Shown: one piece after another, positions 21,125-30,600 of the stretch
Numbering within the stretch: position 1 is the stretch's first letter
Layout of the letters: every line of letters starts with the position of its first letter
Assembly (NCBI GenBank): GCA_947471745.1
Contig: CANJKZ010000724.1
Span: forward strand, 1,449,501-1,513,500
DNA length: 64,000 nucleotides
DNA from: Closterium sp. Naga37s-1
Lineage: Eukaryota > Streptophyta > Zygnematophyceae > Desmidiales > Closteriaceae
Direction: 5' to 3'
The notes under the pieces: generated by a model
What the model was told of the DNA's origin: nothing
Seen by the model: only the letters and a program-made list of their open reading frames with translations
The model's database searches: none
Program-made: the position numbers and the translations under genes

Positions 21125-21330
21125 CTGGCGCCATGTGCGCTGGCGCCTAACGCGCTGGCGCCATGCACGCTGGCGCCATGCGCGCTGGCGTCATGCGCGC
21201 TGGCGCCATGCGCGCTGGCGCCTAACGCGCTGGTGCCTTGCGCTGGCGCCATGCGCTCTGGCGCCTAACGCTCTGGCGCCATGTGCGCTGGCGCCTAACA
21301 CGCTGGTGCCTAATGCGCTGGCGCCATGTG
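21125..21330. repeat. 15-bp GCGCTGGCGCCTAAC minisatellite, right part
   Basis: Continues the array interrupted by the solo LTR. A few further copies lie at 21557-21594. Confidence 0.85.
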
Positions 21331-21867
21331 TGGACTTGGTGCCAAAAAAATCCTGCTATCATTTTTGCTCTCTTTCCTTTCTGCTGCAAGTGATGCATTC
21401 CGTGCATGCTGATGTGGTATTCGTGTTGCCTTGGATTCGATTTTTAAGCCACGTGTGTGAGACGTCAAATTGGATTTGCCTTTAGTATTTATATTTAATC
21501 AATTTACGGCACTGTTAATAACAACCCTTTCAATCATGCTTTACTAATTCTACCCTAGCGCGCTGGCGCCTTGCTGCGGTGCGCTGGCGCCTTACATAAC
21601 TAGCTTTTTTTTTGCGTGACCTGTATGTTTTGCAGGATATGCGAGCCACATCGCGGGGAGCAGAAAAGGGAAGGCGAGGGGAAGATGAGGAAAAGCGAGG
21701 GATGAAGAGGGAAGGGGTAACAGGATAGGAACTCCTTGTTTGCTTTCTCTATCCTCTTTGTATGTATGTGTATATGCATGTGTGTCCGTACATGTGTGTT
21801 TGTGCGTGTGTGTTTGTGCGTATGTGTAAGTTCAACATGTCATTCATGTCAGTTGGTTGTGATTGTT
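21331..21867. other. Intergenic, no gene seen
   Basis: T-rich sequence with a TGTGTG-type simple repeat around 21770-21830. No gene recognised. Confidence 0.5.
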
Positions 21868-22180
21868 TCAAGGTTTGCAACTGGGGTTGTCATCGTCGTT
21901 GGGGCGGCGTGTTTTCGCTGTTTCAACGACCCCATCAATCTCATTTGTAGCATTGGTGCATGTTGAGCATCCACTTTGATGTGTTCACATCCTCACGTTA
22001 TCTTGTACATTTTTTTGTGTTTGCATTTCGTGACTGTGAGATGTGCGTGTTTCAAGGCGCGGTGTTACAATGCATCGTGTATGCAACTGAGGTTGTCATC
22101 GTCGTTGGGCCAGCGGGTTTTCGCTGTTTCAACGACCCCATCAATCTCCGTCGCTACATTGATACATTATAGTATTCACC
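21868..22180. repeat. Two-copy tandem duplication, period about 206 bp
   Basis: ggttgtcatcgtcgttggg followed by gttttcgctgtttcaacgaccccatcaatctc (quoted as two short strings) recurs from 21885 and from 22091 with few changes. Non-coding. Confidence 0.75.
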
Positions 22181-22625
22181 TTGAAGCATCCACACTCCAC
22201 TTTATGTACCTTGTGCATTTGTACAATTGTCTTCGTTCATGTTGATGCCATGTTCGATCGTACCATCCGCCGTATCAATCGACGAGCTGGGACGGTCGAA
22301 ATAAATACATGGTTTCAATATGTCGTATTTGGTTTCACGTTTAAGACCTCAACTTCATGAGTGGTTTTTAACCATTATTTGAGGTATTATTTTGAACACG
22401 TGCCAAAACGCTGTTCAAACAGGTCCTCAAAGAGTGCTTGAAAATCAGTTTTGAAGCGATATCCCCGAAATGTGAAACCAAATATATAGGGTTGCTACGC
22501 AACTTAAAAAATAAAAAATCCTTACTAAGCATCTGCCTACCGCGTACAACACCCGACCATCCTTCGCCCGTTACTGATTAACAGTGTTCGCCACCTCGCC
22601 CATCGTTTTTGGCAAACCATTGAAC
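22181..22625. other. Intergenic with a dispersed-repeat relic
   Basis: ccatccgccgtatcaatc gacga near 22264 resembles ccattcgccgtatttatc gacga near 54663, so this is probably an old dispersed repeat. No gene seen. A short hairpin gttgctacgcaac lies near 22492. Confidence 0.4.
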
Positions 22626-22630
22626 CTGGG

Positions 22631-22760
22631 TGAGAAAATTAGAACGAGAATGGAAGAGGTTTCACTAGCAAGCAGTTGAGTACATATAGCAAACCCTAAA
22701 TTGGGCTGTACTCACTATTGAGTACCCCACTGCAGGCTAGACAAATATAGCATTCTGACA
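22631..22760 (-). repeat. 3' LTR of element C
   Basis: 130 bp. Contains the perfect stem gtactca/tgagtac in the shared LTR core. Confidence 0.9.
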
Positions 22761-22774
22761 CACCCCCATAGCCA
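22761..22774 (-). promoter_or_regulatory. Polypurine tract of element C
   Basis: Plus strand cacccccatagcca, i.e. tggctatgggggtg in element sense. Confidence 0.65.
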
Positions 22775-22969
22775 AAGTGGGGTGTAATCAGCACAACAAG
22801 CAAAGCAGAACAAGCTCAGGGTGGATCACAATGTCACCACACATTCTGAGCACAAGTACAAGAAGCAACAGTTTAAAGTTCACAAATGTAAGCAAAGCTA
22901 GAGGCTATCGCAGAGGGCAAGTGTGGAGGAGGAGGGACTATGAGAGGAGAGGAGGTAGTGGGCGGCAGC

Positions 22970-23215
22970 TGAAGCTGCTGGCACACGGCGCAACTGGAGC
23001 AACTGGCACACGGGCAACTGGAGCAACTAGCACACTGGCAACTGGAGCAACTGGCACACGGGCTACTGGAGTAACTGGCTCCGCGGCTAACTCTGAGCGG
23101 CAGGAGCAACGGACTCACGGGCGACTGGAGCAACGGGCTCACGGGCGACTGGCGCAACGGGCTCACGGGCGACTGGCGCAACGGTCTCACGGGCGACTGG
23201 AGCTGCGGGCTTCAC
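22970..23215 (-). repeat. Tandem repeats inside element C
   Basis: Repeated caactggagcaactggcaca-like units of about 24 bp, then ctcacgggcgactgg units. The open plus-strand frame 22777-23592 is a repeat translation with no known domain. Confidence 0.6.
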
Positions 23216-23470
23216 GGCGGCCACCCCTCTTCAACCTCCCCAAACTATCCCACCCCCCTTTCACACACCCCCTGCTGCACCCTAGGTTCACTCACACCCC
23301 ACCCCCTAGCACCACTCCGTCGACTCCCACACACCCACCCCCCTCAGCGGCAGCTGCAGTAGTGGGAGACAGAGGAGGAGGAGGAGCAGGGGAGACCACA
23401 CACCCGCCACCCCCTACTCGCCACCCCCAGACCCTAACACAGGGCAGGGCGGGACGGCGGGTAGGGAGGT
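23215..23470 (-). other. CACCCGCCACCCC segment shared by C and G
   Basis: The acacccgccaccccc and cccagaccctaac-type stretch with ggcagctgcag resembles 55490-55720 in element G. This is the only internal sequence the two non-autonomous elements clearly share. Confidence 0.5.
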
Positions 23471-23639
23471 TACGGGGGGGGGGGGGGGCGACGCGCGGCC
23501 TCCCAGGGCGTCAAAACAGGCGGCAGAAGGGGCGACGCTCGCCCCCCCCCCCCCCCAGGTCGCCCCTCCCGTCGCCTGTCGAGGCGACCTGAGGGGGCCG
23601 CGCGGGGGGGGCGGTGCACGGGTCCCCGGTGCGCCGCGA

Positions 23640-24110
23640 CAGGCGACGGAGCGTGGCCGGGGCGGGGCCGGGGCAGGGCCGAAAGGGGCGGCGACGGGGC
23701 CGCAAGGGGCGGGGACGGGGCCGCTGGAGGCGGCGACGGGGCCGCTGGAGGCGGCGACGGGGCCGATAGGGGCAGCGACGGGGCCGCTAGGGGCGGCGAC
23801 GGGGCCGTTGGAGGCAGCGACGGGGCCGATAGGGGCGGCGACGGGGCCGCTAGGGGCGGCGACGGGGCCGCTGGAGGCGGCGACGGGGCCGATAGGGGCG
23901 GCGACGGGGCCGCTAGGGGCGGCGACGGGGCCGCAAAGAGGCCGCGAGGGGCCTCGAAGGGCGGCAACGGGGCCGCGAAGGGCGGCGACGGGGCCGCTAG
24001 GGGCGGCGACGGGTCCGCGAAGGGTGGCGACGGGGCCGCTAAGGGCGGCGACGGGGCCGCTAGGGGTGGCGCGAGGGGCCGTGAGAGGGGCCTCTAGAAG
24101 GGCGCGACGG
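23640..24110 (-). repeat. 21-bp leader minisatellite of element C
   Basis: About 20 copies of ggcgacggggccgctaggggc-type units (7-codon periodicity). It occupies the same place between PBS and body as the repeats in D and E. Homopolymer runs of G (about 23475) and C (about 23541) lie just outside. Confidence 0.75.
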
Positions 24111-24241
24111 ACCGCTAAGGGCAGGGGACGCGACGAGAGGGCGGCCCACGGGGCGCGTCTCGGGCAGGGGCGACTCGCGCTTCGGTCAGAAAAAAAAGTT
24201 TTCAATTTTCAATGGTGGGCCCTAGGAAGCGTTCCCATTAG

Positions 24242-24259
24242 GGAACCTGCTCTATACCA
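24242..24259 (-). promoter_or_regulatory. Primer-binding site of element C
   Basis: Element sense tggtatagagcaggttcc next to the 5' LTR. The hairpin gttccc/gggaac (24231-24236 with 24241-24246) and ggtgggccct at 24214-24223 follow inward. Confidence 0.75.
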
Positions 24260-24389
24260 TGAGAAACTTAGAACGAGAATGGAAGAGGTTTCACTAGCAA
24301 GCAGTTGAGTACATATAGCAAACCCTAAATTGGGCTGTACTCACTATTGAGTACCCCACTGCAGGCTAGACAAACATAACATTCTGACA
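24260..24389 (-). repeat. 5' LTR of element C
   Basis: 130 bp, 127 identical to the partner. Confidence 0.9.
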
Positions 24390-24407
24390 CTGGGTGCCTA
24401 CAAAAGT

Positions 24408-24935
24408 AGGCCCTTGAGGGGGTGTCCAGCTCGTACATTTACTGTTCGTAAACCCCCTTAGTTACCACATTTTTTGTGGTAACCCTTTATTGAGCGTGTC
24501 CAGCGGACACCCTCAGCTTTTGTTCACAAGACGGCACGCCCCCTGCACGTACCTAGAGTCGTCTGACTCACGTTACTGGAATCAGCAGGGATGCGAACAA
24601 GGGTACAGCACCGCGTCCTGGCCACTACAGATCGTGTCCCTTGTATCGCTTGCACGATTTCGTCAGTGGTTCGCTCTACTCGCTAACGCCCCCTGCGCCT
24701 GCACAAAAATTTTCAAGCTATGATTGACGAGGGAAACTGTTACCTCGTTTTCAATGTGGTCAGAGCACTGTTGATTCATGTGGCGGGGAATGTGTCCGCG
24801 CTTCTGAAATTACAGGATGGTTGAACTCCACTCACAATGCATTCGTTTCTAGGTACGGTAGTCATTTTTGAACCTCGATACGTGCGTTGGCACGAAAAAT
24901 CCAGAAATGAACGAACTGGACACGCCCTGAGGTTT
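24408..24935. mobile_element. Candidate non-autonomous TIR element (MITE-like), about 0.5 kb
   Basis: gggggtgtccagctcgtacattt at 24418-24440 and the reverse complement of 24904-24927 agree at 20 of 23 positions. The interior has no coding frame. A hairpin gttaccaca/tgtggtaac lies near 24460-24482. Possible 3-bp flank duplication tga. The superfamily cannot be assigned from this. Confidence 0.5.
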
Positions 24936-25104
24936 GCTGTCCATCAGTGTCACAACCGCGTAGAATCACGGAAAAAAAAAACAAGAGGCGACGAGTCGTC
25001 GTAGGGTTGCGAAGCGATTTTCCATAAGTTACATACTCAAATTTACAAAACTTAGAGTAACTAACATGACACTCAATGACATTTTAATCGATTTGGTTGA
25101 GATG

Positions 25105-25185
25105 AGCAAAACTTTAAATCAGGATTCGATCTAATGACCTCTCGATTCCAAGACGAATCTCACTCAACTGCGCTACAACGGCTAC
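25105..25185 (-). pseudogene. tRNA-like relic or tRNA-derived SINE head
   Basis: On the minus strand, tagcgcagttg (25165-25175) matches the pol III A box. agatcgaatcc (25122-25132) matches a B box (GWTCRANNC), about 33 bp apart. In between, an anticodon-like arm with loop cttggaa can be drawn with one mismatch. The acceptor, D and T stems do not close, so this is not a functional tRNA. A SINE head is possible. Confidence 0.4.
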
Positions 25186-25190
25186 GATTG

Positions 25191-25485
25191 TGCACAAACA
25201 TTTAAAGCCGGCGGCCCAAATTGTTCATGCTTTTAAAAGTTGACCAGAGGGAGTTTTTCTGGTGTGGGCTTTGGCGAGAGTTTCCGATTTCGTCTAGGTT
25301 CGTTTTTTTCGCGAGACCCAGCCAACCCTCGGTTTTCCCCCTGGTGAGTGAATCTGTCTTCGAAAGTCCCAAATTGCAAGTGCGTGACTTTCAAAAGCTT
25401 GGACACTCAACTTCGTCAAGTTTTAAAAACTTGACCCTCGCGGCCCGCAATTTGGGACGCGGGCTTTAAAGCGACGGTGCACATT
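25191..25485. mobile_element. Candidate short TIR element (about 0.3 kb)
   Basis: tttaaagccggcggcccaaattg at 25201-25223 and caatttgggacgcgggctttaaa at 25448-25470 are reverse complements at 21 of 23 positions, with tgcaca flanking both. A palindrome gtcaagttttaaaaacttgac lies inside near 25416. No coding capacity. Confidence 0.45.
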
Positions 25486-27274
25486 TGCCACCCAAAACCC
25501 ATAACCCTGGCGAACTGTTACTGCGGATGGAAAGTGTCCGCACGAAATCCTGGTTTTCGCCAGCCAGCACTTTCGCGCTGGCAAGCCTGGTTCAAAAAAA
25601 AAACTTCTGAACCCAACACTGCCAAAAGTTGCCCGTCGCTTTAAACTCCTGGAATGTTTGCGACTTAATTGACACTGCCTTAGGGTTTGTGTCTTCCTTT
25701 TTCCACTCTTTTCCTCTCGCTAGTGAAGCTTGCTCTTCAGATTCTCACGCTAGTCATGCTCCACCTAACTACCAGGTGAGAAGGCCCTAGAACTAAGTTA
25801 GATGTTATTTGCTAGACCTAAGCACGTTCTTATTAGCTATGACGACCCATAATATCTCGATGTTGCTGTTCTCGTTCGATGTTGCTGTTGTTTTTAATTT
25901 AGTTTCCTCAGCAATTTACCTTAGCATCTAGATCGCTAAGTAGTTCCTAACTAGTGCTCCTCACTTATTGGTATGATCGATTTTCATCCGTTTTTATCTC
26001 TAAAAACCATCTCATTGATTCTGTCCATGTTCACGTTTCATTGTTAAATCGGTCAATTCAAATAGGTTTCTTTCTTCCTTTCTTTCTTATCATCTTATAC
26101 GTCCCTCCTTCAGTTCACCTGCTACCTATGCGCCTTCTACTTCGTATTAAAGAAGTGATGATGTGAGTACGTGTTTGTTCGTTGTTTTACCACTCCTCTC
26201 TCATTCTCATCTTGTTCTTTCTCTTCTTTTCAGTATTTTTCTTCTTCTCATTCTTGTTTCCTTTCGTTTAGTAAGTAGCGTTTCTGCTAAATTGTGTTGA
26301 TGTTCTTTCTTGCATTCCTTCTACCTTCTTTGCCCACATCCGTTTTAGCTCTCTCTCTTTCTCTCACTCCTCTGACTTTCCAGTTTTCTCTCCGTTTTTC
26401 TTCCCCCTCTCCTTCCTTCAACCGTAATGCTTTACCGTTGTCATAACATGCTTGCCATATTTAGCTAATCCTTAGTCGTATTAAGGGCTATGGCATTACT
26501 CAGAGTTGCCAACAGAGCATGAGCATCATGTTCAGTCTCTTTGACGAAGAAAATATTCGTATAGTTAGAGTAGCAATTTATTTACGAATTCTGGTTTCAT
26601 CTAACTACCGTTTTGTTTTTACTAGTTCACGATAATCTGGTTTCGATTCGACTATAAGAGACTGGCAAGCCTTTCAGGAAACAACTCACACGTAGTTCTC
26701 TCTTTCTCGTGCCAAGTACTAATATGCTTTATAGGCTGCAGCAGATCAGTACTTGGTTTGTAGATTCTTTTTTGTTGTTTCTGTTTTCTCGTGTTTTTCC
26801 TTCCGTTTTGCTTCGAATTCTGTTATTTTGTATTGTATTCGTCTTTTCGGTTTGGCGGTTTGTTCTTGTGTCGGTGATGTGCTGCCTTCTCTTCTGCTCC
26901 TTTTTCACTTTCAGTGTCATCTCTCTCCTATTCTCCCTTGTTTTGCTTTCCCATTTCCTCTACATCGAAAAGCATATTGCACCTTTCAGGAAGCTAAGTT
27001 CAGTCTACAAAGTGGGAAGAGTAGTGGTGATTCGCAGAATTCATTATTACCTATTATATTTGTTGTATCTTGTTTTGCACCTTCTATTGTTATTGTTTTG
27101 ACTTTGTTCTGGTGTGACTTTGGGTTTCTGTGTGTGTGTGTATTCATCTATACTCATTCATTCATTGCATTAGCAATGCATATCTGTGGGTCTTAAAAAT
27201 TTGATCAGCCTATCATTTCCGGGAACGTTATTTGCTCACTCAGTGAGTGTGTTCACTTGAAAGGGATTTGATGG
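25486..27274. other. T-rich intergenic DNA, no gene assigned
   Basis: Long T/C-rich plus strand, the richest in T of the window. The open frames (26709-27101, 26753-27196) are hydrophobic because of the base composition and lack known domains. Intron or UTR sequence of a host gene is possible but I see no supporting exon. Confidence 0.45.
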
Positions 27275-27279
27275 AACTG

Positions 27280-27408
27280 TGAGAAGAAACGAGGAATGAA
27301 TGAACTATGAATGAATTGGGTACAAGTACTAACCCTAATTGGGTTGTACCCCTTATGGGCTACCCCACTATAGCCTACACAATATGCATGAGCTATAATG
27401 TTCTGACA
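27280..27408 (-). repeat. 3' LTR of element D
   Basis: 129 bp, identical to the 5' LTR. Confidence 0.96.
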
Positions 27409-27422
27409 CACCCCCATAGGCA
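27409..27422 (-). promoter_or_regulatory. Polypurine tract of element D
   Basis: Plus strand cacccccataggca; tgcctatgggggtg in element sense, abutting the 3' LTR. Confidence 0.7.
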
Positions 27423-27619
27423 AAGTGGGGGAGAACAAGGGGTCACAAGACCAGTCAAGCAAAGCAAAGCAAAGCAAGCTCAGGGTGGATCACAAAGTCA
27501 CCACACATTCCGAGCACAAGTTCAAGGCCACAAGGCCAGTTCACATGCAGGAGTACATATATATAAAAAGGCTAGACAAGCAAGAGCAGGTATATATATA
27601 TGTAACAGTACAAGCAAGG

Positions 27620-30600
27620 TCAAGAGGTGAGCAAGTGAGGCAAGGTAGGCACAAGGCCCAGCTGAGTACAGAAGCGCTGATGGTCACAAGGCGCAAGCGC
27701 CTTGGTGAAGATATCAGCAGTGTTGGCCTCAGAGGCCACGTACGCAAGACGCAGCTGACCACGCTGCTGCAGCTCACGAGCAAGAAAGTAGCGGAGAGCA
27801 ATGTGCTTCGTTCTGTGCTCCAGTCGCTGCTCCCGACACAAGGCCAGCATGGCCTTGTTGTCTACGTACAGCACTGGAGGAGAACGAGGCGGCTCTCTGA
27901 GGTCAGTCAGCAGGTAGGTGAGCCAGCGAAGCTCCTGTGCAGCCATGGCTCCTGCGTAGATCTCAGCCTCACAACTGGAGCCGAGAACAGAAGACGAGCG
28001 AGTAGCCCGCCACGAAACAGAGCCGGAACCAAGGCTGAAGGTGTAACCCTGTGACGACCGCTGCGTAGCCTGGTCGTCAGCCCAAGAAGCGTCTGCGTGC
28101 CCAGTAAGGACCACTGGACTCTGCCCTCCAAGCACAAGCCCCATGCCCGACGTACTGCACAAGTAGCGCAACACCCTCTTCGCTGCAGCCATGTGCTCCG
28201 GTCTGTGTCTCCCAGGAGCAACATAGCGTGCGAGAATGCTAAGAGGGTATGCAAGGTCAGGTCGTGTGCAGGTCATCAGGTACATGAGGCAGCCAACAAG
28301 CTCTGGGTACGGGCCACTCGACTCTACGGACTCATCCGAAGGCAGAGCTGAGAGCGAGTGGCGAGTAGGCAGAGGAGTGGCCTGAGGCGAGGAGTACGTG
28401 AAGCCGAAGCGCTGAAGGACCTGCTGCACCATGTGTGACTGAGTCAGGGTAATGGTGCGGCGTGCTCTGTCCCGAGTGATCTGCAAGCCAAGGTAGCTGC
28501 GCAGTTCACCCAGGTCAGTGCACGTGTGTCTCTTCTGCAGCTCGGACTTCACGTGGGCGAGTCCAGTAGTGTCAGCTGTGGCAAAGACCAAGTCGTCGAC
28601 GTACACGAGGATGTAGAACGGCGGCAAAGAAGTGTCGGTGCGCAGAAACAGCGACGGGTCGGCAGTAGAGGGAGCAAACCCAAGAGCCGCAAGTGTAGTC
28701 CTCAGTGTGTCGTGCCACTCACGCGGTGCCTGGCGGAGACCGTAGACTGGCCGCCGTAGGCTCCACTGGGTGCCAGGAGGAAAAGACCCAGTGAAACCAG
28801 GTGGGCGACGCAGCCAGATCTCCTCGTGCAGGCTGCCCTGCAAGAAAGCAGTGCTGAAGTCAAGAGAGTGTAGCTCGTAGTCACGGTGAGCAGCTACGTG
28901 CAGCAGTACCCGAAGAGTGGTCATCTTCGGGGTGGGAGAGAAGGTCTGAAAGTAGTCAACTCCCTGCCGCTGACTGAAGCCACGAGCCACGTAACGCGCC
29001 TTGAAGACAGGTGGAGAACCCGGCGGTCGCTTCACCCTGAAAATCCACATGCCACTGACGATGTTCGCCCCAGGAGGGGGAACAGCGTCAACGTAGGTGC
29101 CTGTGGACTTCCAGGAAGCCATCTCTGCGTCCATAGCTGCCTGCCACTGAGAGGAGTAGGGACCCTCTATCGCCTCCGCGTAAGAGCGCGGAGTCGGGAT
29201 GTCAAGTGCATCCGGGTCTCCCTCAGGGGTAAGCATTACGGACACGAGATGAGGTGAAGCAGCGGCCAAGCACTGGAACTCCTCCTGCCTGTCCTCAAGG
29301 ACGTCCGTGCCAAGGGCACACTCACCCCCGACGGACGGAGGACAGACAGACTCAGACTCAGCAACAAGACTGGCAACGTAGTCTAGGCGACAGCGAGCAG
29401 CAAAGTCGACGAGCTCAGCAACTAGGGCAGACGCAGCAATGGACTCAAAGGAAGGGTCAGTGACAACAGTAGCAAGGAGACGCGTGACAGTAGGACTGGC
29501 AGCACGAAGAGAGTCCGACTCCGGGTCGGCAAGAGCAGGAAGAGAAGACTCAGGAGGAGAAGGCAAAGGGGCACGCAGAGGAGCAGTGGACGGACGCAGA
29601 GACATCCGGTGCGTGCCAGGGACAGGAGGAGGACGCTGACGCGAACCGCGACCACTAGAGCGAGCAGCACGGACAGGCGACGCAGGGCGAGACGCAGGCT
29701 CACGACGCTCAGCAAGACCTCCAGTAGGACCAGTGTAGGGAGACGGAGCAGGCAGTGGGGAGGCCGGCTGTAACTGTAACTGCGACGGGACAGGCTGTGG
29801 ACACTCTAAGGGAGGAGGAGGACCAGTAGAAGACGGGAGACCAAGAACCTGCTGAAGGAGCGGAACGAAGTACGGCCGAGGCCGCGCGGCGACTCCAGAC
29901 ACAGTAGGGACAGCACCAGCACCCCCTGTGGCAGCACCAGCACCAGTAGCAGCTCCAGCTCCAGTACCCCCAGCAGCACCAGCAGTACCCCCAGCAGGAC
30001 CGCCTCCAGGACCGACAGCAGTAGTCTCCGCGCCAACACCCGCAGCAGCTCCAGCTCCAGAAGTACCCGCAGGTCCAGCAGCTCCAGTACGCCCAGTACG
30101 AGCACCTCCGGGACCCGTGGCACCAGCTCCCTCAGCAGCAACAGAAACTCCAGTACCCGCAGCTCCTCCAGCTCCAGCAGCTCGCCTCCAGCGCCGGGCA
30201 AACCACTCACGCAGCTCCTGTGGAGAGAGTGGCTCCCGGCGAGAAGAAGCACCCGGAGAACCGCCAGGCACAGCACCAGCAGGCCCAGCTCCCTCAAGCT
30301 CCGCACCCCCAGGCTCAGCACCTCCAGGCGTAGCACCCCCAGGCTCAGCACCCCCAGGCTCAGCACCCCCAGGCGTAGCACCCCCAGACTCAGCACCCCC
30401 AGGCTCAGCACCCCCAGTCGTAGTACCCTCAGGCTCAGCACCCCCAGGCGTAGCACCCACACGCTCAGCACCCCCAGAGTCAGCACTCCCAGGCTCAGCA
30501 CCCTCAGCAGCACCAGAGTCACCAGCGACCTCGACAGGCTCAACAGCGTCTACCTGGGACACACCTGAAGGGGCAGGACCCTGAGGGGGGAGGGGGTCTA

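Larger units (their letters stand above)
22631..24389 (-). mobile_element. Non-autonomous copia-related LTR element C
   Basis: LTRs of 130 bp at 22631-22760 (3' end in element sense) and 24260-24389 (5' end) differ at 3 positions. The target-site duplication ctggg is at 22626-22630 and 24390-24394. In minus-strand sense it has a primer-binding site, the post-PBS hairpin and ggtgggccct box, a GC-rich leader, the conserved pre-PPT block (22811-22856) and the PPT, but no gag, protease, integrase or RT. At 1.76 kb it looks like an internally deleted derivative mobilised by a relative of D or E. Confidence 0.9.

Noticed and set aside
20757-21330. CRISPR-like array
   Set aside because: Direct 15-bp tandem copies without spacers; eukaryotic context; a minisatellite.
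23414-24205. 263-codon minus-strand frame in element C and the plus-strand frame at 22777-23592
   Set aside because: Leader minisatellite and tandem repeats of a non-autonomous element; no gag or other domain.
25105-25185. Functional tRNA gene
   Set aside because: A and B boxes are present but the acceptor, D and T stems do not pair; kept only as a relic or SINE-head candidate.
26709-27196. Membrane protein gene suggested by hydrophobic frames
   Set aside because: Hydrophobicity follows from the T-rich composition; overlapping frames are similarly open and no motif is recognisable.
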